In this document: piece by piece, positions 27,501 to 36,310 of the stretch
Numbering within the stretch: position 1 is the stretch's first letter
Layout of the letters: every line of letters starts with the position of its first letter
Assembly (NCBI GenBank): GCA_944385125.1
Contig: CALWVZ010000003.1
Location: forward strand, 35,698-99,697
Length of the DNA: 64,000 nucleotides
Direction of reading: 5' to 3'
DNA from: an uncultured Oscillospiraceae bacterium
GTDB taxonomy: Bacteria > Bacillota > Clostridia > Oscillospirales > Oscillospiraceae
The notes under the pieces: generated by a model
The model's input: the letters and a program-made list of their open reading frames with translations, nothing else
Told to the model about the DNA's origin: nothing
The model's database searches: none
Translations under genes and position numbers: made by a program

Positions 27501-28551
27501 CCAGGGTGGGCTCAAAGCAGGCGCAGGTCTTGCCGGTTATCTCGTTCTTTATTTCGTCCAGGGTATAGCCCAGGGCAATGCGGGTGCTTATCTTGGCTAT
27601 GGGGTAGCCGGTGGCCTTGGAGGCCAGGGCCGAGGAGCGGGACACCCGGGGGTTGACCTCGATGACGGCGTACTCAAAGGAGTCCGGATTCAGGGCAAAC
27701 TGGCAGTTGCAGCCGCCCACTATGCCCAGGCGGGAGATGATATCCAGGGAGGCGGAGCGGAGCATCTGATATTCTTTGTCCGCCAGGGTCAGGGCCGGGG
27801 CCACCACTATGGAGTCCCCGGTGTGTATGCCCACCGGGTCGAAGTTCTCCATGGAACATACCGCAACGGTGTTGCCGGCGGCGTCCCGCAAGGTCTCAAA
27901 CTCTATTTCCTTCCAGCCGGAGATACAGCGCTCCACCAGTATCTGGTGGATGGGGGACTGGTCAAGACCGCCCTTGGCTATGGTGCGAAGCTCCTCCTCA
28001 TCGGCGGCAATGCCGCCGCCGGTGCCCCCCAGAGTGAAGGCGGGGCGGACGATGACGGGGTAGCCTATCTCCCGGGCTATCTCCAAAGCCCGGTCCAGAT
28101 CCTCGGCGGTGGCGGAGGGGATGACCGGCTGGCCCATCTCCTCCAGGGTCTCCCGGAAGAGCTCCCGGTCCTCGGCCCGGTCTATTGCCTCAATATCCGA
28201 GCCCAGCAGGCGCACGCCGCAGCGCTCCAGGGTGCCGTCCCGGCTCAGCTGCATGGCTATGGTAAGGCCGGTCTGCCCCCCCAGTCCGGCCAGCAGGGAG
28301 TCGGGGCGCTCCTTTTCTATTATCCTAGCCACGGTCCTGGCGGTGAGAGGCTCCAGGTATATCTTGTCCGCCAGGTGCTTGTCGGTCATTATAGTGGCGG
28401 GGTTGGAGTTTACCAATACGGTGCTGATGCCCTCCTGGCGCAGCACCCGGCAGGCCTGGGCCCCGGCGTAGTCGAACTCCGCCGCCTGGCCTATGACGAT
28501 GGGGCCGGAGCCGATGACCAGCACCTTGTGTATGCTCTTGTCCTTAGGCAT
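24520..28551 (-). CDS. carB: Carbamoyl-phosphate synthase large subunit fused to diaminopimelate epimerase-like domain
   Basis: A continuous 1343-codon frame. Residues 1-1067 are full-length CarB: two ATP-grasp halves with VLVIGSGPIVIGQAAEFDY and MVLGSGPIRIGQGIEFDYS, and a C-terminal MGS-like regulatory domain (~940-1055). It makes carbamoyl phosphate with CarA for arginine and pyrimidines. From residue 1068 (plus 25350) a 276-residue DapF begins at IKFTKMQSCGNDY, the family's normal N-terminus. Its second catalytic Cys is present (Cys1286 in LACGTGACA). The first is replaced: NKDGSESPIAGNNLRC has Ala1138 where DapF has Cys of CGNG. The epimerase may be altered or inactive. An internal ATG (25380-25378) could allow separate DapF synthesis. 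Confidence 0.93.
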   Translation of the reverse strand: MPKDKSIHKVLVIGSGPIVIGQAAEFDYAGAQACRVLRQEGISTVLVNSNPATIMTDKHLADKIYLEPLTARTVARIIEKERPDSLLAGLGGQTGLTIAMQLSRDGTLERCGVRLLGSDIEAIDRAEDRELFRETLEEMGQPVIPSATAEDLDRALEIAREIGYPVIVRPAFTLGGTGGGIAADEEELRTIAKGGLDQSPIHQILVERCISGWKEIEFETLRDAAGNTVAVCSMENFDPVGIHTGDSIVVAPALTLADKEYQMLRSASLDIISRLGIVGGCNCQFALNPDSFEYAVIEVNPRVSRSSALASKATGYPIAKISTRIALGYTLDEIKNEITGKTCACFEPTLDYVVVKLPKWPFDKFPGSSRELGTQMKATGEVMAIAPNFEMALMKAVRGAEIGLDTLNAPPLSAAPVTERLREQNDHRLFTVFEALKQGVSVDEIHSVTRIDKWFIHKLAGLAAFEQSILGKPLSMEQYKKAKWLGYPDAALCRITGMEKLPGLAMSYKMVDTCGAEFDAETPYFYSSFDEYCEASNFPRSGKPVVMVLGSGPIRIGQGIEFDYSSVHCVWTLRELGYDVVIVNNNPETVSTDYDTAHRLYFEPLCPEDVGNILRVEKPIGVVVAFGGQTAIKLTKYLDSLGVKILGTSADGIDLAEDRSRFDALLEQFGISRPKGRGVNSLEEALETAEELGYPVLLRPSYVIGGQNMSISRSAEQTRKYMETILSGGIENPVLVDKYMPGTELEVDLISDGEKVLIPGIMEHIERAGVHSGDSIAVYPPYNLSDKFLQRICQVSEKLALALGTKGLVNIQYLIYGGELYVIEVNPRASRTVPYISKVTNVPMVDIAGRIMLGEKLEDLGYGTGLYRTPPYYAVKVPVFSFEKLGDANSILGPEMKSTGEVLGIGKTLAEAMFKGLTASGMKLPASHEIMGSGVLISVEDSDYQEVMALARRFYELGLKLYATTGTAKAIASLGLSVTALPNATESNEISSLMESGRLRYIIYTGAVKDATMGDYIALHRRAMQLGIPCLTSLDTAMALADIIASRFTQENTELVDINSMRLWRQRIKFTKMQSCGNDYIFIENFDNSIGCPESLCVSLCRPHYGIGGDGIVLMERSSIADVKMRSFNKDGSESPIAGNNLRCVAKYMFDQGYVRSEHISVETGSGVKYLKLFIRDAQVSSVAVDMGRASFASADLPLTSDAPMINSSLTVGGKKYSVTCLSVGNPHCVVFCQAIDALDLQTLGPMFEHAPEFPERINTEFVRLVDRHTLRMRVWERGNGETLACGTGACAAVAAAVENGYCDMGSDVTVSLPGGELTVNYTPEKIILTGSAIKVYRGSFEY

Positions 28552-29614
28552 TGCCCTTACCTCCCATCATGGATATAAAGCGGTCAAAGAGGAAGCCGGT
28601 GTCCCTGGGGCCTCCTGCGGCCTCCGGGTGGAACTGCACCGTAAAACAGTTCAGCTCAGGGTAGTCCAGGCCCTCGCAGCTGAAGTCGTTGGCGTTTACA
28701 TAGCTTAATACGCCCTTGCCCTCCATGCTCTCGGACACCACGGCGTAGCCGTGGTTCTGGCTGGATATGAAGCAGCGGCCGTCGGAGAGACGCTTCACCG
28801 GCTGGTTTGCGCCCCGGTGGCCGTATTTCAGCTTCACCGTGTCCCCGCCCAGGGCCAGAGCGGTGAGCTGATGGCCCAGGCAAATGCCGAAGATGGGGAC
28901 TTTGCCCAAAAGCTTTCCTATCTGAGCTATGGCCTGGGTATTTTCTTTGGGGTCGCCGGGGCCGTTGGAGAGCATTACCCCGTCCACGCCCAGGGAGAGC
29001 GCCTCCTCCGCCGTCACGTCATGGGGCAGGCTTATGACCTTGCAGCCCTTGGCGCAGAGACAGCGTATGATGTTCTGCTTGGCCCCGTAGTCTATGAGGG
29101 CCACGGTGAACTTCTCCTGCCCCTGGGCGGGGAAAATGCGCTTTTCCCTGCGGCTCACCTGGGCGACAGCCCCGGCGCAGGAATAGGCCTGTATCTCCCT
29201 TAAATCATCGGGGGGCGCAGAGAAAATACCGGCGTTCATCACGCCTTCTTCCCGGATAATACGGGTTATCTGCCGGGTGTCCACCCCGCAGATGCCGCAG
29301 ACGCCCCGGCCCTTGAGAAAGCGGTCCAGTTCATATTGACTGCGGAAGTTGGAGGGCTGGCCGCAAAGTTCCCGAACCACGTAGCCCCTGGCAAAGCAGT
29401 CCCCCTCAAAGTCCTCGGGGATGACCCCGTAGTTGCCTATAAGGGGGAAGGTCTGCATTATTATCTGTCCGGCATAGCTGGGGTCGGTAAGGGTCTCCAT
29501 ATAGCCCACCATGCCGGTGGTGAATACCAGCTCGCCTATGCTCTCACCCACGGCGCCAATGGTCTGCCCTTCAAAGACCATGCCGTTGCTTAAAACAAGA
29601 ATAGCTTTTTCCAT
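28544..29614 (-). CDS. carA: Carbamoyl-phosphate synthase small subunit
   Basis: A 356-residue glutamine amidotransferase that hydrolyses glutamine and passes ammonia to CarB. The N-terminal CPSase domain (residues 1-~140, with TGMVGYMETLTDPSYAGQI) is followed by a class I amidotransferase domain with the nucleophile Cys in FGICLGHQL and the His/Glu pair in FHPEA. Overlaps the carB fusion by 8 bases. GGAG lies 7 bases before its ATG. A hairpin separates it from argF. Confidence 0.96.
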   Translation of the reverse strand: MEKAILVLSNGMVFEGQTIGAVGESIGELVFTTGMVGYMETLTDPSYAGQIIMQTFPLIGNYGVIPEDFEGDCFARGYVVRELCGQPSNFRSQYELDRFLKGRGVCGICGVDTRQITRIIREEGVMNAGIFSAPPDDLREIQAYSCAGAVAQVSRREKRIFPAQGQEKFTVALIDYGAKQNIIRCLCAKGCKVISLPHDVTAEEALSLGVDGVMLSNGPGDPKENTQAIAQIGKLLGKVPIFGICLGHQLTALALGGDTVKLKYGHRGANQPVKRLSDGRCFISSQNHGYAVVSESMEGKGVLSYVNANDFSCEGLDYPELNCFTVQFHPEAAGGPRDTGFLFDRFISMMGGKGNA

Positions 29615-29630
29615 TTTATCACTCCGTTGC

Positions 29631-29665
29631 AGCGGGAGGCAGTCCGGATACGACTGCCTCCCGCT
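29631..29665 (-). other. Intercistronic hairpin between argF and carA without T-run
   Basis: A perfect 14-bp stem (29631-29644 with 29652-29665) with a 7-base loop. On the minus strand it is followed by the carA ribosome binding site, not a T-run, so it is more likely an mRNA-stability or processing element than a terminator. Confidence 0.75.
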
Positions 29666-29688
29666 GGGTTTCCCGTCCGGCGGGCGGC

Positions 29689-30672
29689 TTATAGAGTCGC
29701 CGCCATTACGGCCTTTATTGTGTGCATGCGGTTCTCCGCCTCGTCAAAGACGATGGAGGCCGGACTGCGGAAGACCTCATCTGTGACTTCCATGGCGTCT
29801 ATGCCGAATTTCTTGTATACGTCCAGGCCGGTCTCCGTCTCCAGGTCGTGGAAGGCGGGCAGGCAGTGCATGAAGCGGCACTGGGGCCCGGCGTTGTCCA
29901 TGAGCTTCCGGTTCACCTGGTAAGGCAGCAGGTCGTGGATGCGCTCTGCCCACACGCTCTCCGCCTCCCCCATGGACACCCACACGTCGGTGTAGATGAC
30001 ATGGGCGCCCTTGGTGGCCTTCATGGGGTCGGTCTCAAAGCTGAGCTTGGCCCCGGTCTGGGCGGCAATGGCCCGGCATTTTTCCACCAGGGCGGAGTGG
30101 GGGAAGTACTTCTCCGGGGCGCAGGCCACGAATTCCATGCCCATCTTGGCGCAGCCTATCATGAGAGAGTTGCCCATGTTGTAGCGGGCGTCTCCCATGT
30201 ATACCAGCTTCTTGCCCTTGATGGAGCCGAAGTGCTCCCTTATGGTGAGGAAATCCGCCAGTATCTGGGTGGGGTGGTATTCGTTGGTCAGGCCGTTCCA
30301 CACGGGCACGCCGGAGTGCTTTGCCAGCAGCTCCACCCGCTCCTGGCCGAAGCCCCGGTACTCAATGCCGTCGAACATGCGGCCCAGCACCTTGGCTGTG
30401 TCCTCGATGCTCTCTTTCTTGCCTATCTGGGAGGCCTTGGGGTCCAGGTACACCGGGTGCATGCCCAGGTCTGCCGCCGCCACCTCAAAGCTGCAGCGGG
30501 TGCGGGTGCTGGTCTTCTCAAAGATAAGGGCGATGTTCTTCCCCTCAAAGAGCCGGTGGGGGATGCCCGCCTTTTTCTCCGCCTTCAGCTTGGCGGCCAG
30601 AGAGAGCAGTTCCTCTATCTCTTCCGGGCTGTAGTCCAGCAAAGTGAGAAAGCTTTTTCCTTTAAGAGACAT
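29689..30672 (-). CDS. argF: Ornithine carbamoyltransferase
   Basis: A 327-residue enzyme joining ornithine and carbamoyl phosphate to citrulline. Carbamoyl-phosphate loop EKTSTRTRC, the HPTQ motif ([11 protein letters not shown]) and the ornithine-site motif with catalytic Cys, FMHCLPA, are all present. The start at 30672 (MSLKGKSFL) is chosen because GAGGTGAAGG lies just upstream, within the 10-base gap after argD; the longer frame would overlap argD. Confidence 0.96.
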   Translation of the reverse strand: MSLKGKSFLTLLDYSPEEIEELLSLAAKLKAEKKAGIPHRLFEGKNIALIFEKTSTRTRCSFEVAAADLGMHPVYLDPKASQIGKKESIEDTAKVLGRMFDGIEYRGFGQERVELLAKHSGVPVWNGLTNEYHPTQILADFLTIREHFGSIKGKKLVYMGDARYNMGNSLMIGCAKMGMEFVACAPEKYFPHSALVEKCRAIAAQTGAKLSFETDPMKATKGAHVIYTDVWVSMGEAESVWAERIHDLLPYQVNRKLMDNAGPQCRFMHCLPAFHDLETETGLDVYKKFGIDAMEVTDEVFRSPASIVFDEAENRMHTIKAVMAATL

Positions 30673-30682
30673 GTCCTTCACC

Positions 30683-31846
30683 TCAGGCGCAGGCGGCCTT
30701 GATGACTTCAAGGGCCTTGGTCAGTATATCCACAGGGATGTTCAGAGCGGGCAGCAGCCGTACCTTGTCCTTTGCGGTGAGACAGAGCACGCCCTTGTCC
30801 ATGCACTCCTTCACCACGTCCCCGGCGGGCTTCACAGTCTTGATGCCTACCATAAGGCCCATGCCGGTGACGGCCTCCACGCCTGGGGCCCTGGTGAGCG
30901 TGTCTTTTATGAGCTGGCCCTTGGCCTTTACCTCATCCAGCAGCTGCTTGTCTATGCGGCTGATGATGCTGATGGCTCCGGCGCAGGAGACAGGGTTGCC
31001 GCCGAAGGTGGAGCCGTGGTCGCCGTAGCCCAGGCTGAACTCGGTCTTCTCCCCCATGAGGGCGGCGCCCAGGGGCAGGCCCCCGGCGATGCCCTTGGCG
31101 GTGGACACCAGGTCCGGCTCCACGCCGTAGTTCATGTAGGCATAGAGCTCGCCGGTGCGGCCGTTGCCGGTCTGCACCTCGTCGAAGATGAGAAGGATGT
31201 CCTCTTTCTTGGCAAAGTCCGCCACGGCCTTTACAAAGTCCGGCTCCAGGGGGATGACTCCGCCCTCGCCCTGGATACACTCCATCATAATGGCGGCGGC
31301 ATTGTTTTCCAGAGCCTTGGCCTTCACGTCCTCAAAGTCGTTGGCCTTGGCATAGACGAAGCCGGGAGTCAGGGGCTGGAACAGCTCGTGGTAGTGCTCC
31401 TGGCCGGTGGCGGCCAGGGTGGTGATGGTGCGGCCGTGGAAGCTGTTTTCCAGGGTGACTATGGTGTAGCAATCGGCGCCCTTCTTGTCGAAGGCGTATT
31501 TGCGGGCGGCCTTGATGACGCACTCGTTGGCCTCGGCCCCGGAGTTGGTGAAGAAGACCTTTTTCATGCCGGTCTTTTCGCAGAGCATCTGGGCCAGGAT
31601 GGCGCAGGGCTGGGTGTAGTAGAGGTTGGACATGTGCTGGAGCTTGCCCAGCTGGGCGATGACGGCCTGCTGCCACTCCTCGTCGGCGGTGCCGAAGGCG
31701 GTGACGCCGATGCCGCTGCCCATGTCGATATACTCCTTGCCCTTCTCGTCGTAGACCAGGGAACCCTTGCCGCTGACCAGCTCCACGGGGAAGCGGGCGT
31801 AGGTGTTTGCAACATACTGTTTGTCGATGGCTTTGATGTCAGTCAT
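30683..31846 (-). CDS. argD: Acetylornithine aminotransferase
   Basis: A 387-residue PLP-dependent class III aminotransferase that makes N-acetylornithine from the semialdehyde and glutamate. Phosphate-site [10 protein letters not shown], the [16 protein letters not shown] segment and the PLP lysine in [10 protein letters not shown] are visible. Overlaps argB by 8 bases and precedes argF by 10 bases. It could also act on succinyldiaminopimelate, as many ArgD enzymes do. Confidence 0.95.
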   Translation of the reverse strand: MTDIKAIDKQYVANTYARFPVELVSGKGSLVYDEKGKEYIDMGSGIGVTAFGTADEEWQQAVIAQLGKLQHMSNLYYTQPCAILAQMLCEKTGMKKVFFTNSGAEANECVIKAARKYAFDKKGADCYTIVTLENSFHGRTITTLAATGQEHYHELFQPLTPGFVYAKANDFEDVKAKALENNAAAIMMECIQGEGGVIPLEPDFVKAVADFAKKEDILLIFDEVQTGNGRTGELYAYMNYGVEPDLVSTAKGIAGGLPLGAALMGEKTEFSLGYGDHGSTFGGNPVSCAGAISIISRIDKQLLDEVKAKGQLIKDTLTRAPGVEAVTGMGLMVGIKTVKPAGDVVKECMDKGVLCLTAKDKVRLLPALNIPVDILTKALEVIKAACA

Positions 31847-32717
31847 TTTTATCCTCTCCTATTACCATAGTACCGGCGCCCTCGTCGGTGAGTATCTCCA
31901 TGAGTATGGAGTGGGGCACCCGGCCGTCCATTATTATCACGCTTTCAACGCCCCTGTTCAGGGCCTCTATGCAGCAGTCCACCTTGGGTATCATGCCGCC
32001 GGAGATGACGCCGCTGGAGTAGAGCTCCTTGGCCTCATCCACAGTGAGCTTGGGGATGAGGGTGGAGGGATCGTGCTGGTCCCTCAGTATCCCAGCGATA
32101 TCCGTCATCATTATTAGCCTCTCGGCCCCCAGGGCCCCGGCTATGAAGGCGGCGGCGGTGTCGCCGTTTATGTTGTAGGCCTTGCCCTGCTCGTCGCAGC
32201 CCAGGGTGGATATCACGGGGATGTAACCCTTTTCCAGCATGTCCATCACCGGGCGGATGTCCACTTTGGTGATGCGGCCCACGAAGCCCAGCTCCGGGTC
32301 CTTGGCCTCGGCTCTTATAAGCCCGCCGTCTATGCCGGAGAGGCCCATGGCCCGCCCCCCCTGCATCTCCAGGAGATTCACCAGGGTCTTGTTTATCTTG
32401 CCGGAGAGGACCATCTGAACTATGTCCATGGTCTCCTGGTCGGTGACTCTCAGCCCCCGTACGAAGACGGGCTCCTTGCCCAGCCGCTCCATCAGCCGGT
32501 TTATCTCCGGGCCGCCGCCGTGGACCAGGACCACCTTTACGCCTACCAGCCACAGCAGGACTATGTCCTCCATTACCTGCTGCTTCAGCTCTTCGCTTAT
32601 CATGGCGTTGCCGCCGTATTTTACCACAACTATCTTGCCGCTGTACTGTCTTATATAGGGCAGGGCCTGGGTCAGCACCTGGGCTCTCTGGGAGTTGGTG
32701 AATATCAGCTCGTTCAT
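31839..32717 (-). CDS. argB: Acetylglutamate kinase
   Basis: A 292-residue amino-acid kinase that phosphorylates N-acetylglutamate. Shows IVVKYGGNAM, LVHGGGPEIN and the C-terminal PKVDCCIEAL motif. The N-terminal helix of ~25 residues before the kinase core is typical of arginine-inhibited hexameric forms, so feedback inhibition by arginine is likely. Lies 3 bases after argJ. Confidence 0.96.
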   Translation of the reverse strand: MNELIFTNSQRAQVLTQALPYIRQYSGKIVVVKYGGNAMISEELKQQVMEDIVLLWLVGVKVVLVHGGGPEINRLMERLGKEPVFVRGLRVTDQETMDIVQMVLSGKINKTLVNLLEMQGGRAMGLSGIDGGLIRAEAKDPELGFVGRITKVDIRPVMDMLEKGYIPVISTLGCDEQGKAYNINGDTAAAFIAGALGAERLIMMTDIAGILRDQHDPSTLIPKLTVDEAKELYSSGVISGGMIPKVDCCIEALNRGVESVIIMDGRVPHSILMEILTDEGAGTMVIGEDKND

Positions 32718-32720
32718 CTC

Positions 32721-33935
32721 TTAAGTCCTGTAATCTCCGTTTATCTTCACGTATTCATAGGTGAGGTCGCAGCCCCAGGCCACCGCCTGGCCCTCCCCGT
32801 CGCCCAGAGACACGTTTATGCCTATCTCCTTTTCCAGCAGCACCTGCTTTGCCAGCTCCTCGGAGAAGGGGATGCCCGCTCCGTCCTTGCAGACTTCCAC
32901 GCTGCCCGCCGGGGAAGTGAAGCTCACGTCCACCTTGTTCACGTCCACATCCACGCCGCTGTAGCCTATGGCGCAGAGGACTCGGCCCCAGTTGGCGTCG
33001 GCGCCGAACATGGCGGCCTTTACCAGGCTGGAGCAGATGATGCTCTTGGCAATGGTCTTGGCGGCGGCCTCGTCGGCGGCGCCGCTGACGGAGCACTCCA
33101 GCAGCTTGGTGGCCCCCTCGCCGTCCCCCGCTATGCAGCGGCAGAGATAGACGGTGAGAGTGTTCAGGGCTTTCATAAAGACGCTGAAGTCCTGGCCGGG
33201 GGCGGTGATCTCCTCATTGCCTGCCAGACCGTTGGCCAGGATGGAGACCATGTCGTTGGTGGAGGTGTCCCCGTCCACGCTGACCATGTTGAAGGTATTC
33301 TGGATGTCCCCCTTCAGAGCCAGGGAGAGCATCTCCGGGCTGATGGCGGCGTCGGTGGTGATAAAGACCAGCATGGTAGCCATGTTGGGGTGTATCATGC
33401 CGCTGCCCTTGGCTATGCCGCCGATGTGGCAGGTCTTTCCGTCCAGCTGGAATTCCACCGCCAGCTCCTTGGGCGCCGTGTCGGTGGTCATGATGGCCTG
33501 GGCGGCATTTGAGCTGCCTTCGTCAGAGAGCTCCGATACCAGCTGAGCCAGGCCCGTCTCGATGGGCGTGATGTCCAGAGTCTGGCCGATGACGCCGGTG
33601 GAGGCAACTATCACGTCCTCTGCCTTGATGCCCAGAGCCTGGGCAGTCATGGCGCACATGGCCTGGGCCTTTTCTATGCCGTCGGCATTGCAGGTGTTGG
33701 CGTTGCCGCTGTTGCAGATCATGGCCTGGGCCTTGCCGTCGGCGATGTTGGCCTTGGTGACGGTGAGGGGGGCCCCCTTCACCAGATTTGTGGTGTACAC
33801 CGCTGCGGCGGAGGCGGGGACCTCACTGAATATCAGGGCCAGGTCTTTCTTGCTGCGGTTCTTGCGGATGCCGCAGTGTATGCCTGCGGCCTTGAAGCCT
33901 TTTGCGGCGCAGACGCCGCCGGTGACAGTTTTCAT
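32721..33935 (-). CDS. argJ: Glutamate N-acetyltransferase / ornithine acetyltransferase
   Basis: A 404-residue self-cleaving Ntn-type enzyme that recycles acetyl groups from acetylornithine to glutamate. The autocleavage site is in GMIHPNMATMLVF (nucleophile Thr). Presence of ArgJ and absence of an ArgE fits the cyclic arginine pathway. Whether it also makes N-acetylglutamate de novo cannot be read here; no argA is in the window. Confidence 0.95.
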   Translation of the reverse strand: MKTVTGGVCAAKGFKAAGIHCGIRKNRSKKDLALIFSEVPASAAAVYTTNLVKGAPLTVTKANIADGKAQAMICNSGNANTCNADGIEKAQAMCAMTAQALGIKAEDVIVASTGVIGQTLDITPIETGLAQLVSELSDEGSSNAAQAIMTTDTAPKELAVEFQLDGKTCHIGGIAKGSGMIHPNMATMLVFITTDAAISPEMLSLALKGDIQNTFNMVSVDGDTSTNDMVSILANGLAGNEEITAPGQDFSVFMKALNTLTVYLCRCIAGDGEGATKLLECSVSGAADEAAAKTIAKSIICSSLVKAAMFGADANWGRVLCAIGYSGVDVDVNKVDVSFTSPAGSVEVCKDGAGIPFSEELAKQVLLEKEIGINVSLGDGEGQAVAWGCDLTYEYVKINGDYRT

Positions 33936-33954
33936 TCTCTTCTCCCTTATTGCT

Positions 33955-34875
33955 CTATACTGTAAGGCCGGTCTTTTCGTCCAGGCCCAGGATGATGTTC
34001 ATATTCTGTATTGCGGCGCCGGATGCGCCCTTGCCCAAATTGTCGAAGCGGGATATGAGCAGGATGCGCTCATCGCAGCCGGTCACTCTTATCTCCATGT
34101 CGTCTCTGCCGGAGAGGGCCGCTCCCGACAGAAGCCCGCCCTCCGGGTCGTCCTCTTCAAAGTGGACCAGGCCGGAGGAATAATATTCCCGGTAGACTTC
34201 CTTTATGTCCTCCATGCTCCCCTTGATATCCTTTTTGAAGAGGGGCAGCGTCAGCTCCATGCCGCTGTAGTAGTCGGCCACTATGGGGCAGAACACCGGG
34301 GCCTCCTCCAGGCCGGAGATGAGGCGCATCTCCTTCAGATGCTTGTGCTGCTGAGTCAGGGCGTACTGTCTGGGGGCGGAGAGCAGGGGACTTCTCAATG
34401 GGTCCTCATACTCGGCTATCATCTTTTTCCCGCCGCCGGAGTAGCCGGTGAGGGAAAAGCAGCTCAGCTTCAGCTCCGCCGGAATGATGCCCGCTCTCAC
34501 CAAAGGCTCCGCCAGGGATATGAAGCCGCTGGCGTGGCAGCCGGGGTTGGCCACTCTCCTGGAGACGGCTATCTTCTCCCGCCGGCCCTTCAGCTCCGGG
34601 AAGCCGTAGTCCCAGTCGGGATCGGTGCGGTGGGCGGTGGAGGTGTCAATAAGGGCGGTGGAGCCGTGGCAGAGGGAGGCAGCCTCTATGGCCGCCGCAT
34701 CCGGCAGGCAGAAGAAGGCGATGTCCGCTGCGTTGATGGCCTCTTCTCTGGCCTTCAGGTCTTTCCTCAGCTCCTCAGGCAGGGAGATAAGCTCTATATC
34801 CCCTCTCCCGGAGAGCCGTTCATGGATGCGCAGCCCGGTGGTGCCGGCGCTGCCGTCGATGAATACCTTAGTCAT
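33955..34875 (-). CDS. argC: N-acetyl-gamma-glutamyl-phosphate reductase, short (type 2) form
   Basis: A 306-residue reductase, shorter than the common ~345-residue form and with the type-2 N-terminus VFIDGSAGTTGLRI. The catalytic Cys is in VANPGCHASGF. Makes acetylglutamate semialdehyde with NADPH. Overlaps argH by 8 bases. The type-2 form is a distinct subfamily, so this gene may have a different history from the rest of the cluster. Confidence 0.93.
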   Translation of the reverse strand: MTKVFIDGSAGTTGLRIHERLSGRGDIELISLPEELRKDLKAREEAINAADIAFFCLPDAAAIEAASLCHGSTALIDTSTAHRTDPDWDYGFPELKGRREKIAVSRRVANPGCHASGFISLAEPLVRAGIIPAELKLSCFSLTGYSGGGKKMIAEYEDPLRSPLLSAPRQYALTQQHKHLKEMRLISGLEEAPVFCPIVADYYSGMELTLPLFKKDIKGSMEDIKEVYREYYSSGLVHFEEDDPEGGLLSGAALSGRDDMEIRVTGCDERILLISRFDNLGKGASGAAIQNMNIILGLDEKTGLTV

Positions 34876-36247
34876 CTTTCAAAAACTCCTCCACGTACAC
34901 AAGCTGCATCTCCACAGAGCGGAGTGAGGTGCCGCCCTGGGAGATGCGCTTTTCAACACAGGCGCGGAGATCTATCTCCTTGTAGAGATCCTCGTCGAAG
35001 ACGGGGCTGAAAGTCTTGTAGACTTCCAGAGGCAGAGTCTCCAGCACCTGGTTGTCAGCCATACATTTTGCCACTATCTCCCCGGATATCTTGTAGGCGC
35101 TGCGGAAGGGCAGCCCCTTTTTCACCAGATAATCCGCCAGGTCCGTGGCGTTTATAAAGCCCTTCTGGGCTGCGGAGAACATGTTGTCCTCATGGACGCT
35201 CATGGTCTCTATCATGGGGGCCGCCACCTGGAGGCAGGCTTTCACCGTATCCAGGGCGTCGAAAATGCATTCCTTGTCCTCCTGCATGTCCTTGTTATAG
35301 GCCAGGGGCAGGCCCTTCAAGGTGGTGAGCAGGCCCATCAGATCTCCGTACACCCGGCCGGTCTTGCCCCGGATGAGCTCCGCCATGTCCGGGTTCTTCT
35401 TCTGGGGCATGATGGAGGAGCCGGTGGTGTAGCCGTCGGAGAGGGTGACGAATCTGAACTCCCAGCTGCACCAGAGTATCAGTTCCTCCGAGAGCCGGGA
35501 CAGGTGCATCATCAATATGGACATGGCGCTCATCAGCTCCAGGCAGTAGTCCCGGTCGGAGACTCCGTCCATGCTGTTGAGGGCCACGGAGGAAAAGCCC
35601 AGGGCCTTGGCCTCCATCTCCCGGTCCGTATCATAGGTGGTGCCCGCCAGGGCGCAGCAGCCTATGGGGGAGACGTCCATGCGCTTCAAAGCGTCTTCGA
35701 AGCGGCCGGCGTCCCTGATGAGCATCATGCAGTAGGCCAGCAGATGGTGGCCGAAGGTGACCGGCTGGGCCCGCTGCAGGTGGGTGTAGCCGGGCATGAT
35801 GCTGCTCTTGTGGGCCTTGGCCTGGCCGTAAAGGGCCTTGACCAGAGCCTTCAGCAGCTTTTTTACCTCCGCCATCTCGTCCCTCAGGTACATCCTCAGG
35901 TCCAGGGCCACCTGGTCGTTGCGGCTGCGGGCGGTGTGGAGCTTCTTGCCGGTGTCCCCGATGCGCTTGGTGAGCTCCTGCTCCACAAACATGTGGATAT
36001 CCTCGCTGAGAGGATCTATCTGCAATGCGCCGCCGTCTATGTCCTCCAGTATGGACAGCAGGCCCTCCGTCAGCTGCTCCTTGTCCTGGACACTTATGAT
36101 GCCCTGGGCGGAGAGCATGGCCGCATGGGCTATGCTGCCGGTGATGTCCTGCCTGTACATGCGGCTGTCAAAGGATATGGAGGAATTGAAATCGTCCGCC
36201 ACCCTGTCGGTGATGCCGGAGGTGAGCCCGGCCCACATTTTTGCCAT
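34868..36247 (-). CDS. argH: Argininosuccinate lyase
   Basis: A 459-residue fumarase/aspartase-superfamily enzyme splitting argininosuccinate to arginine and fumarate. Has [14 protein letters not shown] and the superfamily signature [12 protein letters not shown]. Separated from argG by 63 bases holding a perfect palindrome. Confidence 0.96.
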   Translation of the reverse strand: MAKMWAGLTSGITDRVADDFNSSISFDSRMYRQDITGSIAHAAMLSAQGIISVQDKEQLTEGLLSILEDIDGGALQIDPLSEDIHMFVEQELTKRIGDTGKKLHTARSRNDQVALDLRMYLRDEMAEVKKLLKALVKALYGQAKAHKSSIMPGYTHLQRAQPVTFGHHLLAYCMMLIRDAGRFEDALKRMDVSPIGCCALAGTTYDTDREMEAKALGFSSVALNSMDGVSDRDYCLELMSAMSILMMHLSRLSEELILWCSWEFRFVTLSDGYTTGSSIMPQKKNPDMAELIRGKTGRVYGDLMGLLTTLKGLPLAYNKDMQEDKECIFDALDTVKACLQVAAPMIETMSVHEDNMFSAAQKGFINATDLADYLVKKGLPFRSAYKISGEIVAKCMADNQVLETLPLEVYKTFSPVFDEDLYKEIDLRACVEKRISQGGTSLRSVEMQLVYVEEFLKDD

Positions 36248-36273
36248 AACTGCTGTTCTCCTTATAGTATCGC

Positions 36274-36304
36274 TTTATCCGGCGTGGTACCCACGCCGGA
36301 TAAA
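36274..36304. other. 14-bp palindromic hairpin between argG and argH
   Basis: Perfect arms 36274-36287 and 36291-36304 (TTTATCCGGCGTGG type) with a 3-base loop. No T-run follows on the minus strand; the argH ribosome binding site does. Probably an intercistronic mRNA processing or stabilising stem. Confidence 0.75.
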
Positions 36305-36310
36305 TTAAGA

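Noticed and set aside
24745-28578. Two long plus-strand frames opposite carB-dapF
   Set aside because: No starts with RBS and no recognisable domains; the minus-strand fusion explains the region fully.
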